Source: Apricaphanius iberus (lineage: Eukaryota > Chordata > Actinopteri > Cyprinodontiformes > Aphaniidae). Taken from it: a stretch of 64,000 nucleotides of DNA. The stretch lies in NCBI GenBank assembly GCA_028564705.1, contig JAPXFQ010001355.1, positions 682,001 through 746,000 on the forward strand. Direction: 5' to 3'. The notes under the pieces are model-generated. The model was not told where the DNA came from, did no database searches, and worked only from the letters and a program-made list of their open reading frames with translations. The position numbers were made by a program, and so were the translations under genes. The stretch's first letter is position 1, and each line of letters starts with the position of its first letter. Shown in pieces: positions 47,801 through 57,010 of the stretch.

Positions 47801-50800
47801 TCAGAGCCTTAATTAAACCAAATACCCCTAATGCTGTTATTTACACTTCCAGAATTGAACACCAGCCAGGAAAATGAAGAGGACGTCACCAACGTTCGAG
47901 AGGCAGCCCGACTGGTTCATTCAGCAGTTCTCACAGCGTGATTTAAAGCCACTGGTTTAAATCACACCTTTTATGTATTAAAAGCATGGAGTCTGCTGGG
48001 TTGTATTGTGCTTCATACTGCCGTCTTTCCCCTGAGTGCCTTTTAAACTGTACGAGTGACTGCAGCCATTCTTGCTCCCGCTGAGATAGATTTGGATCCG
48101 TTGTACAAAAAAAAAAAATGGACCACAGCCTCCTGCTGAGAATAGGACAGTGGTCGGCCTTTTGTTTGCATTATGACAGCCTTCAAAGCAAATTGAATCC
48201 GTAACAAATCACCCATCAAAAGCTTGGCAAAGGAAAACTCTACCAGAGCGTCTAAAGAACCATTCAGTAAATACAAAACCGCCTGATGCCTCACTTTTTT
48301 GAAACTAAGTCCCACATTAGTACCGAACACTCACCTCAAACAGGTGCCGTCAGTGAGGTGCTTCTGACTGACAAACTGGATCTCTGACCTCAGAAATTCA
48401 GTCGTTCCCTGAGCCTCCTTCATCTGGTTATCCAAGTCTGCTGTCAGAAGAAATGAATCAAATATTATATATAATGTTTTTAAATAAATATTACGATATA
48501 TAAATGTTTTCCCCTCAAAGAATAACTGCACAGTAAGAAAATGTATATGTATATACATGAATATTTTGGTTCCTCTCCCTGTAAGGCCTTCTGTATGGTT
48601 AGTGTCTAAATAAAAAAGAAGAAATGTATAAATGCTAATAAGTCTCAACCTATTACAGAGTGCCTCACTAATGGGCCGGGCCCGGCTCATTCATAAATTG
48701 GACCCACCATAGTAAAATTACAACGTCTGTGTAAATTAAGTTGCAACCATGCACCATATTGACCAAAAACAACCAGCAGAGGTTGCCCTAGGCTATCAAT
48801 TTGGAGTTTAGGAGGCAGTAAAGACTTTGATACGGTTGAGTACCAAAATGACTTAATGAAAACAGGAAAAAAGGTAGCAGAAGCAGGGGAAATGCTAATA
48901 CATTATCAGTCGTATATGTCAACTTCAAGACAGCAAGATTACACATAAAATCTGGTAGAGGCCGTCAGAATCTCTGCGGTGCTTTGTGTGATTTGGCCAC
49001 ATCAATTAATGAAACTTTTCCTGCGTTTCAAGCTTCGAAGCAGCAAAAGCGAGAAACGTAGATGTGCCGCTAGCTGAACTTTCAGCAGCGCCGCACAAGC
49101 TTCAACCAATCAGAGCGTCTCACTATAGAGACGTCGCCCGACGTCAATGTTGTCTAGCCAGCCACGATCTGCTTTAAAACATCCACCAGAGAAAGGCCCA
49201 CCAAATGCGCTTTGCGAAGCTTCGGCCTAAAAATGTATCACCTTTAAACTAGTCGCTTCGTGAGCGATTTTTGACACCAACAAAGCGTGCGGTGTGAACG
49301 AACTATTAGAGAGTCAAGTCTAACTCTAAGTGACATGTCAGCCACATTCCATACCAGTCTATGGCGCAATCCACCAATTTGTTGTTTTCCCAGGAGCCAA
49401 TAACCATCAGAAAGAAAAAGGAGCCATTCAATTTAAGGCTAATATACGGGCTGTTAGGTCCCTGTATGAGCAAAACTTTCGGAGACACAAGCACTAATCA
49501 ATATCGTTTATCTTTTTAAGGTGCGTTGTCTGCCTTTCAGCCCCTGACACTGCTTTGTGCTGCTGCAACAACAAACAATTTACAAGTGATCCAATTACTC
49601 CACTAATTGGTAAAATAATTGCTGATTAGTTGATTAACCAAACAATAATCTGTGGCAGCTATGATGGCTTGGCTTTTGTTTTGTATTGTTGCCAGTCAGC
49701 TTTAGCGTTTATACAGACCTGTAGCACCTCCATTTATAGTTAGACTTTCTAATGTACAGGTGCTGTTTTAGTGTTTGGAGAACTTTTGACCATTACTCTG
49801 CCTTATATCTTGCCTGATATGAATGGTTGTTCATCAGCTCCAAGTCAATATCCTTTGTATAAAGCATCATCATTTTAAGAATTTGTTACACATTTCTCTT
49901 TTAAGTCTTGGCTGTCTGGTATGCAACTTGCATTACCACAATACTAAAAGTATAACTGAAACTACTAACCTGAAACCAAGCATTAAGAATAAACTAACAC
50001 TAAACCAAGAAATTGTAAAAAGTGATTATAACTAAAATAGAATTGAAAATCAAGTCAAAAGTAAATAAAAACGAAAACTTGTTAAACCTTGTTAAGTGGT
50101 TGGTAAAATGTTCGAATATGCTAACTTATGTGTTGGTAGTGAGTTAACCTCTCTGGATGTTCTCCAGCTCCTGCAGTTCCAGCAGCAGCTGCTTCTTTTC
50201 CTCCAGCGTGGAGCTCATGTCGCTGTTCCTGCTTTTCATCTCATCCATCTCTGATTCAAGAGAGAGAGAGAAAAAAATCATTTTGAGACATGTCCAAAAC
50301 GTCTGGAATACATAGTTAAATTACTTAAAAACCATTGACAATTTGTCAGTAGTACCTCTTAGTTATTACCCTTACATTGTGAGATCTATGCAGTAAACAT
50401 GCCTGCTTGACGACCCTGACTAAGATGGCATTGCAGTGACGGAAAGTTCTCCACGTCCTGCAACAAACTTCTGCATCAGTTCTGTCGCTCTTTCTGTGTC
50501 TCTGTTCTGCATCTCTGTTCTGTGTCTCTGTTCTCTGTCTCTGTTCTGTATTCTCCAAACCACAGACGGTCTCGGCAGATGACGCTTGTGCTGAGCCTGG
50601 TTCTGCCGGAGGTTTCTTCCTGTTAAAAGGGAGTTTTTCCTTTCCACTGTCGCTTCGTGCTTGCTCAGTGTGAGGGATTGCAGAGAATTACACGACGCAA
50701 TCTTCTGTGGTTCTCTAATTTCTACATTAAACATTGTATTGTAATAACTCTTCTTGTAAAGTGCCTTGAGATGACATCTGTTGTGAAACGGCACTATATA

Positions 50801-53053
50801 AATAAACTGAATTGAATTGAAACATACAAGGGGACATGAATAACACAGCGATCTTTCTTTTTATAGACACACTTTAACTACAACCCAGTGGAAGATGAGG
50901 TGTTTAGGCCATTTCTGTGTCACACAACCAAAGTCAGTTCTGCAACAGGACAGAAGATGTTTAATGACCTTTGTGTAAAGCCTCCAGCTCCCTCTGCAGG
51001 GCCAGGATCTCAGCATGCGTTTGGCTTTCGAAAACAGCTCCCCTGTTACCCAGAAGGCTGAAGTCATTGTTGAACCTCTCGATCTCCTGAAGGAACCGTT
51101 GCTTTTCTTCTTTAGACTCCTCCTTTATCTTGGCCTGGTGAGAAGAGATTGAATGTGTGAAGCTCTCCCAACAAAAACAAAGAAAGAACCAGCTGTTTCG
51201 GAGACACAAATCATGTTTGACCCCATGACCGGTTTTAAAACGTCGATGGAAAAATCTGAAGGTGACAACACGTAACTGAGGCTTTGGAGCTCATCTCTGA
51301 CTGGAAATGACAGACTGGGGGTGACAGGTCTCTGCAGTTTACTGATGCTAGACGAGCGTATCAAGGAGAATTTCCTCCCACTGAAGCAAACAGAAAAACC
51401 GCTTGTTTAGAGAGTTTTGCCGTATTCTGATCACTTCGATTGGAGAAATGTTTCCTGATTTCAAAACTATGAAGGAAGTAATGTTTCAGCCTCCATTATG
51501 CACTGAGGCATGTTCATATGGCTTATTTATCTGCAGGATGTGTGATGACATGATTTTGATTCTCTGTTTGGTTTGTTGAGATGAATTATAACATAAAATG
51601 AATGAAAATGAAATACTGGATTTCTTATCAATTAAATCATTTTTAAAAAGTGACAGAAAAATATGCATTATGATCAGATTTTTTTTTAACGAACGAGATG
51701 ACCAACTACAACTAAAGATTGTAGCACAACTTTTCATACAGCTACAGATATTAACAGAAGTGTCTCAGAGTCAAGACCGTTTAATGCAGCATGAGGTGTA
51801 CAATAGGATGCAGATACATGGAATACTGGAAACTGTATGAATATGATATGAATAGGCTATATTGATGTCACCGTGGGTCAGGGGTGATTCTAGGAGCGGG
51901 TTGACTGGGGGACTGGCCCATGCTGAAATCTGATTGGCCCCCTGAGGGGCCCCTGACTTGTCACTCATCTGTCCTTTGCACCATGATCAGTTTATACGTG
52001 GGGTACAATTCCAAGTCCAAACACTAGTGGTGCTAATGAGCCAAATAGTAATTTACATTTATTTATGAAATGTCTGATTTATCTTGTTTTGTAGACATAT
52101 CTATCGGTCGGATTGGAATAATCTAGAGACCGCTGAGAGACTTAAGGGAGGGATAACTGCTCTTCCTGCTACCAGAAACAATTATTATTTGGACTCTATG
52201 GCGACCTTCTACTGGTCCACAATCAAATCCCTGTAAGAAGAATGTAAGCAGATTCTCCTTCACCTCCTCCCTACCCGTGTTAATAACACTTACACTGATG
52301 CAGACACACACGCTACAGACGAATACGTACCCTCTCACACTCACCGTTTTCGCCGACCTTTCTGCTCTTCCTCTTCACTCCGCAAGCAATTTGGACAGCG
52401 AGCTCCATGCAGCGCTACATTTGTGTCGCGAAGGATCCTTGCCACTAAACTCCCATCCCCCCACCCCCACATCAAGACAAAGGTGAACCTTTTTTTTCCC
52501 ACTGTTGGTCCACCCCAACCCATGTAAATCCAACCCATGGTCATAATTACCTAATTAGAGCGTGGCACTTTGAGCCTAAAATATTAAAACTTTTCAACTT
52601 TTAAGCTCAATAGTCTAAATTTGACTTTGACCTATGTGTAGCCATTGAGATTGGAGATGGTTGTCCAGGCTTCAGCTTACCAGATGATCCCGGAGGTGGC
52701 GTTGCCGACAAAGCTGCTCCTCAATTTGCTTCGACACCTGGTCTTCACATTTCCTGATCATATCACATTGCAGACTCATCGTACACAACTGCTCAGCCTG
52801 GAGCACAACCAGAGATAAGCAGAGTCAGCGTAAGGAATCTGACAGACTCATGTCCAAAGGCATTAAAGGTATGGCGGATATGTTCACCATCCCACAAAAC
52901 GGTGCTAGTGAGTAGTGCTAATAAACAGCAAATAAACCGTTGAAAGTATTCCCCTTTAAAAAAAAATCAACTACAAAATTCAGTTTATTTTATTGGGATT
53001 ATTTGTGATAGACCAACACAGATCAACATATAATTGTGAAGAGCAAAAAGGAC

Positions 53054-53130
<77 letters not shown>

Positions 53131-56100
53131 GAAGGTTTTAGAGCTTTATTAGTGTAATAGTAAACAAAAAGCATCATGAAGACCAAGGTACTCAGCAGAC
53201 AGGTTGAGGAAAAAGTTGTGGATCTTTTTAAAGCAGGTGAATGCTATAAAACAATATTCCCTGATTTGAATATCTCAAGAAGAAATAAATCCTCCAATAA
53301 TGAAGAGTGTGGACAACTGCGATCGGAGAGTCTCAAAAGTCACCACGCAGAATTCTCTCACAAATGCAGAGAGGTTCACAAATGAGAAGGGGTCCATAAC
53401 ATTCAGCGATCTGTAGTGAGTTTATATTTGAAGTTTCTCTCAAAGTTACATTTGTGAAACAGCTTGTTTGCATTTTTAAAACAGCTCATGTGCATTTGTG
53501 AAACAGCTCATGTGCATTTGTGAAACAGAACGGGTGCATTTGTGAAATGGCTCGTATGCATTTGTGAACCACATCGTGTGGATTTGTGAATTTATATTAC
53601 AAGTGTTTCTCTAAATTATCTTTGTGAACCACAGTGCATGCATTTGTGAAACAGACCATGTGAATTTCCGAATGAGCATGTGCATTTGTGAAAAACCCTG
53701 CGTGAGTTTATTAAGACTTTTCCACCTCCACGCACTTTACGAGCTTTAGCTTAAAAATGTATATGCGTCAAACTAGTCGCTTTGTGAACGTTTTTTGACG
53801 TTGACAAAGGTGCGGTGTGAATGCACCATAAAAGCTGTTATTCTCTAAAATGTACAGTGTATGGTCTCTAATCTGCAGCGAATATCGGTGACAAAGTTTT
53901 ACAGACAGAAGCGGTGTCAGAAATTCTCTGACCCTGGTCCGCTCCTGATGTTGACTTTTGGCGCATCCTAAAATTAGACTAGGTAGAGCTGAGTATAGAT
54001 TCAGATTTCAAGAATCAATTCAATTCTGATTCTCAAGAGTTAGAATGGATTATCATGATCCAATCAGATCTGTCCCGATTCAGTAAAATATTTTCCAATT
54101 CGATATTGATATGGATCTGTGCTGTTAAAAAGTTGTTTTTTTAGCTTTTATCTTTATCATATAGCTGTAATTCAATGACCCAACACAGGGTGAGTAACAG
54201 TTCACCGGGGGAAACTGTCTTAACCCTTTTAGACATAAGCCTCAAAATGGCTGTTATGACTTTTCCTTCCAATTTTAGCTTTAAAAAGGGCAAACAATAT
54301 TCAACAATTCAATCAATTTATTGACTTGTGAATCGATTCAGTTTGATCTTTTTTATAAGAATCACTTCAGAATCAATTATTATTCTTTTTTTTCCCCAAC
54401 ACACCACTAAGGAAGACGTGCTGTTTGATCCACAGAAACTTTGGACCGTTCAGTGCGTGACATGCATCTAGAGCTTGGTGGAGCTTGCAGTGTGGCATGG
54501 AGCAGTACAAAAGGAAAATGCCAGATCATAATAAAAGGTAATATGCCGCTTTTTGGCTCCCAAGTGATATTGACGAAGTACAGGACTTTTTCAGGGAGAA
54601 AAGTCAGCATCCAAGTTTTCCAAACGGGATAATTGCAGCTTTCAAAACCGGTAAGGAGTCCCACAACCAGAGATGTACACACACCAGAATAAATACACCA
54701 TTTATAGTTAAAAGATGTGAAATGTTTTCTATATTCCAACCCCAGCGGAGAGTAGACTTTTCCTTGTTGGGTTTTCATTTTTTTGGGAATGATGCTTTTT
54801 CTGTGCATTCAGCCTCCTGTTTTTAATTAAACCTAAACATGGTATTCCGATCCTGATGTCTTTTAAAATGTACAAGTTAGCAATATTTCTGCGGGGGCAA
54901 AGTGTCTCCCTTTTAACATCCTACCTCACACGTGCTCAGAGATTTTACTAATGTCATCCGGTGGAAATTAGCCATTGATTTCAGAGCAGCACACGCAATC
55001 GATCGCTGATTAAACAAATGGCGGGGATTGACAGTTTTAAATCAAAAGGCAAATCAGTGTGCCGATATACACCTCTTTAACTCCCGAGTAAAAACCATTA
55101 CTGCTTTCTGCTGAGTCAGATTTAAAACAGTTACAACAGACACTGTGGAGCTCCTAAATTTTTTTTTACTTTCTCTTTGTAGATCAACAAATAATTCCCA
55201 AAAAAGATTCAAACTTTGTAAAGAAATTCTGATAAATTATAACATTATTTTGTAAGGTAATGGCTACACTTGTAAATCTACCGCTCAATGTTACTGTTAA
55301 AAATGTTCTTCCTGTCATAGGGTACTGATCCTGATGGAAAATCTAGTAAGTAAAACATTCATATAAGGAAGTCAAATTCAATGAGGTTTTCAAAAGGAAA
55401 AAGCAGTACAACATCCCAAAAGCTGTTCTATATGTTCTGAAGGTGTCTTAACACACATCAGTGTTGCCAACTTAGCGACTTTGTCGCTAGATTTAGCGAC
55501 TTTTCAGACCCCTATAGCGACTTTTTTTCAAAAAAGCGACTAGCGACAAATCTAGCGACTTTTTCTGGTGTTATTGGAGACTTATCTGGTGTTTTGGAGA
55601 CTCTGGCGTGAAGCACGTATTGTTCTGCAGTTACTGTCCTCAACGTGAGCCCCTCCCCCGTCCCAAAGCACTTACAGGCGGCCAGTCTCACAGTAGCCTT
55701 GCTCAGCAGTCCCGTCTACAGTCTATAGGCGGAACAGAGAGAGAGAGAGGAGACCCTCACCACTCGGCGTCCGGACTGCAAATGAACTGTGCTTGCGCGA
55801 AAGAAAGCAGCCGCTGGCTTGCAAAGCGGGATTTAAATGTAAACGTTTCTTCGCTGTGACGCTGTCACACAAATAAATCACTGCATTTGACTCACACAAC
55901 CTCAGCAGCTCAGTCACTTATTCACCTCGTCCACTGTGTGTGTAGCCTACCTCTCTGTGACATAAGATCTTGCTAGCTAGCTCAGCAAAAAAAAAAAAAA
56001 ACTTTAAAAAAAAAACCCTAAGTAACTCTGCCAGAGTGTGTCTTTTGGGTCACTTTGCCGGTCCCAAGCCCGGATAAAGGAGGAGGGTTGGTTGTAGAGC

Positions 56101-56862
56101 TAGCAATTTCACCCTACAGAACAATCTTTTGATTAAATTTGCTGTTATAACATTTAACAGTACAGGACAAAACTGATGTGTGTAATGTGGATCTAGACAA
56201 AGCATTAAAATCATTACATGTTGTTAATGTTGAAATTATTTTTGTACATTTGTAGTTCTAAACATATTTAGGGTGTTTTTTTACTCACTTTTACTGTTAT
56301 TTGCAAATTGCAAATTATGCAAATTAGGCGATGACGTCATTTAGCGACTTCTAGCGACTTTTGGGACAGCCAATAGCTACTTTCCTTACTGAGGAGTTGG
56401 CAACACTGACACACATATTCAAATAGAAAAAATAAAAACAGAAAATAAATCAGGTCTAACCTGATTTTTAATCATAAGATATTATTTTAATATAATCCAA
56501 CAAAATAAAATCCTTAAAATGCTTCAATTTAAGATATTGTAAAGGGTGGACGATGAAATCAAATACTGGCTTACCTTTTTATCAAGTTCCTCAGTGGTCT
56601 TCTTATATTTTTCAGTTTCACTCTTAATGTTCTCTTTACATTGAATAATCTCCACTTTTACTGAAATAAACAAGGTTTTGATTAATAGCTTAAAAAGACC
56701 CAAAAACGTTTCAAATAAACATTTCAGTATAGCTGTTAGCTTTAGCCGAGAGAGCTACCAAGCAAGCTAGTTAGCATAGCTACCGTCTTTGAGTTTCTGT
56801 GACTGCTCCGTCAGCTGATGTTCAGTCTGGAGAATTTGCTGGAAGAGTGAGTCTAAACTCAT
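38855..56862 (-). CDS. ccdc172: Coiled-coil domain-containing protein 172 (eight-exon gene)
   Basis: Eight minus-strand coding exons join in one frame: 56,784-56,862; 56,575-56,660; 52,681-52,797; 50,969-51,134; 50,149-50,250; 48,335-48,437; 39,112-39,199; 38,855-38,890. They total 777 nt, giving 258 residues plus a stop. Every intron has GT..AG ends and the phases agree throughout. The protein starts MSLDSLFQQILQTEHQ and is rich in Glu, Lys, Gln and Leu heptads over nearly its whole length. I see no signal peptide or membrane segment. The start, the C-terminal CLSLRKELDMQKDDELEQL region and the length match my memory of mammalian CCDC172, which is also about 258 residues. Mammalian work links that protein to tektin-2 and the sperm flagellum midpiece, so a testis or axonemal role in fish is inference. 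The ATG is the first in exon 1 and opens the conserved N-terminus. Introns run from 123 nt to 9.1 kb and are loaded with transposons. Confidence 0.9.
39112..39199 (-). CDS. ccdc172: ccdc172 coding exon 7
   Basis: 88 nt after a ttctattag acceptor, phase 2 in and phase 0 out. The donor is CAGTCG|gtgggt. It encodes LRKELDMQKDDELEQLRLSL and onward, the best-conserved C-terminal block. It lies 9.1 kb from exon 6 across a transposon-filled intron. Confidence 0.88.
39200..39950. other. ccdc172 intron 6, proximal part
   Basis: Anonymous intronic sequence with a (CA)n microsatellite at about 39,763-39,785. Confidence 0.5.
40010..40610. mobile_element. Internal remnant of a Tc1-like transposon (intron 6)
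   Basis: 'caccagggattttggcccac', 'cagctccttccaaagatttt', 'gacagctctttggtcttgcc' and 'gacaggtgtccttaccaagc' occur in the order I recall for the long Tc1-type fish element whose ends are seen at 13,472 and 18,584. Terminal repeats are not present and no frame survives. Confidence 0.55.
41381..41746 (+). mobile_element. tRNA-derived SINE with perfect 14-bp target duplication
   Basis: Flanked by tagaaaaaatgtgg at 41,367-41,380 and again at 41,747-41,760. The head holds a pol III A box (tggcgcagtgg, 41,389-41,399) and B box (ggttcgtatcc, 41,433-41,443) at tRNA spacing. The body has the well-known 'catgttctccccgtgtatgc' and 'cagactggcgtcctgttcag'. The tail is (GGAT)n, like the tail of the Rex3-type LINE at 22,612, which suggests that LINE machinery moved it. 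It lies antisense in intron 6 of ccdc172. The intact duplication implies a fairly recent insertion. Confidence 0.9.
42110..42230. repeat. Dispersed fish repeat fragment
   Basis: ggggttaagtgccttgccca and 'agagcacatcaatagga' are common words of a teleost dispersed repeat. No ends are visible. Confidence 0.35.
42540..42932. mobile_element. Family-A MITE, one half (inverted copy of the 31.9-kb segment)
   Basis: Reverse complement of the composite at 31,938-32,365. Includes 'ctctccgtcagtggagagca' and ends 'ttatctaatct' exactly at the Harbinger terminus. The other half of the MITE resumes at about 44,580, so Harbinger split it. Confidence 0.75.
43141..43560 (+). pseudogene. Harbinger (HARBI1-like) transposase relic
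   Basis: Starts MAAARRNVLDTLDDSELTKR then YRLNR. In shifted frames it continues 'PISPEIKCLATLRYLVTGKI', 'DDLGISQPSISRSINKTLKA', 'HIIQQLIHFPLDIQQLH' and 'IKANFMAIAGMPGV'. These are the N-terminal and pre-catalytic blocks of HARBI1-type transposases. At least three frameshifts or stops are present, and the GVIDGTH catalytic block is replaced by 'HKEENVHVY', so the catalytic core is deleted. Confidence 0.75.
43545..43866 (-). pseudogene. Harbinger Myb/SANT-like protein, partial
   Basis: The minus-strand frame reads NWSQDQLLLLAQLVLERRMV, 'LKGRFGAGITNKKKREAWVE' and 'KRWYSLQSQCRLEIAAYKKD'. This is the trihelix Myb domain with its three tryptophan positions kept, as in the second protein of Harbinger elements. 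The rest of the protein is missing. It converges with the transposase relic, as in the element at 9,623. Confidence 0.75.
43990..44122 (-). mobile_element. SINE 3' fragment inside the Harbinger element
   Basis: The reverse strand matches the distal body of the SINE at 41,381: 'cagactggcgtcctatcc', 'gcctgctgataactggg' and 'gaccctgaattggatga'. The tRNA head is missing. Confidence 0.7.
44580..44932. mobile_element. Family-A MITE, other half
   Basis: Continues the copy interrupted at 42,932: 'ggctgctgtgtttgtttcc', 'gttagcaccccctgctgta', ending gaagtataaactaggctta. Together the halves give a complete family-A element split by Harbinger. Confidence 0.7.
45412..45493 (-). other. Open 82-nt segment with exon-like borders (unproven)
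   Basis: Between acceptor cttcatctcacag and donor GGAAG|gtaaat the minus strand is open: SRAVRIPLTPAGGIKSYGSK then LNTEGMEG. It lies in intron 6 of ccdc172, but its phases (0 in, 1 out) do not fit between exons 6 and 7. I do not recognise the peptide; it may be chance. Confidence 0.15.
46062..46090. repeat. Poly-C/poly-A run
   Basis: About 20 C followed by about 9 A. Confidence 0.9.
46335..46357. repeat. Poly-G run with G-quadruplex potential
   Basis: gggtgggtgggg followed by a long unbroken G-run; four or more G-tracts with short loops. Confidence 0.85.
46448..47170. repeat. Long polypurine tract, (GGAA)n-rich
   Basis: About 720 bp almost free of pyrimidines on the plus strand. It has a nearly perfect (GGAA)n core at 46,528-46,573, then increasingly degraded AAGGAA/AGGAAG sequence. 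The long Pro/Ser/Phe/Leu frames read through it on the minus strand are composition artefacts. Confidence 0.9.
47200..47400. mobile_element. DNA-transposon internal fragment (intron 6)
   Basis: 'gggacaggactttgactaga', 'ccattctaacacataaatat' and 'cacagcatcatgctgccgcc' are typical of a dispersed fish DNA element, related to the pieces at 32,390 and 58,510. Confidence 0.5.
48335..48437 (-). CDS. ccdc172: ccdc172 coding exon 6
   Basis: 103 nt, phase 1 in and phase 2 out, with a good donor TTTGAG|gtgagt. The acceptor is a tandem cagcag (NAGNAG), so the exon may start at 48,437 or 48,440, adding or removing one alanine without shifting the frame. It encodes DLDNQMKEAQGTTEFLRSEI and onward. Confidence 0.87.
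48955..49300. mobile_element. Family-B MITE copy (intron 5)
   Basis: Shares 'caaccaatcagagcgtctca', 'gtcgcccgacgtcaatg' and 'aaactagtcgcttcgtgagc' with the 26,415 copy, and ends caaagcgtgcggtgtgaac. It shows the undisturbed middle that the hAT insertion splits at 26,671. Confidence 0.65.
50149..50250 (-). CDS. ccdc172: ccdc172 coding exon 5
   Basis: 102 nt, phase 1 at both ends. The acceptor is ttgaatcag and the donor CAGAGAG|gttaac, which departs from the GTRAGT consensus. It encodes a strong Leu/Glu/Lys coiled coil (STLEEKKQLLLELQELENIQ). Confidence 0.88.
50430..50822 (+). pseudogene. L2-type LINE 3' UTR (intron 4)
   Basis: 'ttcttcctgttaaaagggag', 'gtgccttgagatgacatctg' and the aattgaattgaaa tail match the L2 3' UTR at 33,231. 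A small tandem repeat of 'tctctgttctg' lies at about 50,494-50,549. No coding part. Confidence 0.75.
50969..51134 (-). CDS. ccdc172: ccdc172 coding exon 4
   Basis: 166 nt, the longest exon, phase 0 in and phase 1 out. The acceptor is tctcaccag and the donor CACAAAG|gtcatt. It encodes AKIKEESKEEKQRFLQEIER followed by FNNDFSLL, matching the family's central 'EI.(D/R)FN' stretch. Confidence 0.9.
51880..51962. mobile_element. hAT-type element end (intron 3)
   Basis: caggggtgattctaggagcg resembles a hAT terminus, with 'ggccccctgaggggcccc' beside it. The partner end was not identified. Confidence 0.4.
52681..52797 (-). CDS. ccdc172: ccdc172 coding exon 3
   Basis: 117 nt, exactly 39 codons, phase 0 at both ends. 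The acceptor is gctccag and the donor CATCTG|gtaagc. It encodes a coiled-coil segment with several cysteines (AEQLCTMSLQCDMIRKCEDQ and onward). The upstream intron (52,798-56,574) carries a hAT MITE, a minisatellite and a Tc1 relic. Confidence 0.88.
53058..53128. repeat. (AT)n microsatellite (intron 2)
   Basis: About 35 perfect AT units. Confidence 0.95.
53176..53300 (+). pseudogene. Tc1-like transposase N-terminus (intron 2)
   Basis: The frame opens MKTKVLSRQVEEKVVDLFKA then GECYKTI and 'LNISR'. This is the first helix-turn-helix of Tc1 transposases, whose usual start is MKTKELS.QVRDKVV. Homology stops after about 38 residues and the rest is unrelated, so the copy is dead. It runs antisense to ccdc172. 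Confidence 0.75.
53447..53698. repeat. 22-bp minisatellite (intron 2)
   Basis: About 11 degenerate copies of a unit built on catttgtgaaacagctcatg. Two adjacent copies near 53,488-53,530 are almost identical and the outer ones diverge. Inverted 'cacaaatg' words occur just upstream at about 53,358 and 53,378. Confidence 0.85.
53715..53828. mobile_element. Family-B MITE, right-end fragment
   Basis: 'acgagctttagcttaaaaat', 'gcgtcaaactagtcgctttg' and 'gacaaaggtgcggtgtgaat' match the right arm of the 26,415 copy. Confidence 0.65.
53985..54412. mobile_element. Probable hAT-type MITE ('gaatcgattc' type)
   Basis: 'tagattcagatttcaagaat' at the left and 'gtgaatcgattcagtttgat' plus 'cagaatcaattatt' at the right are typical of a dispersed fish element with 'ATTGAATCGATTC' arms. 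Exact ends are unclear. Confidence 0.45.
55459..56408. mobile_element. hAT MITE with perfect target duplication (intron 2)
   Basis: Terminal repeats CAGTGTTGCCAACT are perfect and inverted at both ends. They are flanked by an identical 8-bp duplication acacacat (55,451-55,458 and 56,409-56,416). The subterminal regions carry many 'tagcgactt' words, probably transposase-binding repeats. Length 950 bp, non-coding. It ends about 160 bp from exon 2. Confidence 0.92.
56575..56660 (-). CDS. ccdc172: ccdc172 coding exon 2
   Basis: 86 nt after a tatttcag acceptor; enters in phase 1 and leaves in phase 0 at AAAAAG|gtaag. It encodes a charged helix including VKVEIIQCKENIKSETEKYK. The intron before it is only 123 nt. 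Confidence 0.88.
56784..56862 (-). CDS. ccdc172: ccdc172 coding exon 1
   Basis: Holds the start codon (56,860-56,862 on the plus strand) and 26 codons plus one base. The donor reads GACG|gtagct, phase 1. The N-terminus MSLDSLFQQILQTEHQLTEQ is the most recognisable part of the family. Confidence 0.9.
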
Positions 56863-57010
56863 TCCGACAATTAGCTAGCAATTTGTATTATTTTACAACC
56901 GTAGGAAAAATTTTGCGTGAAGCTAGCCAGAAGGCTCAAGGCGGGCTTTTCCTATGAGAGTAGGCTAAGCTAACCTTGCTGTTACACGCTGCCTGCCGCT
57001 AGTGTTTGAC
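56863..57010 (-). promoter_or_regulatory. ccdc172: ccdc172 5' UTR and proximal promoter region
   Basis: Sequence immediately upstream of the start codon. No TATA box is evident. The region is moderately GC-rich near 56,935-57,000. Its role is inferred from position only. Confidence 0.35.

Noticed and set aside
53447..53698. CRISPR-like repeat array
   Set aside because: Units are contiguous 22-bp tandem copies without unique spacers; this is a eukaryotic minisatellite.
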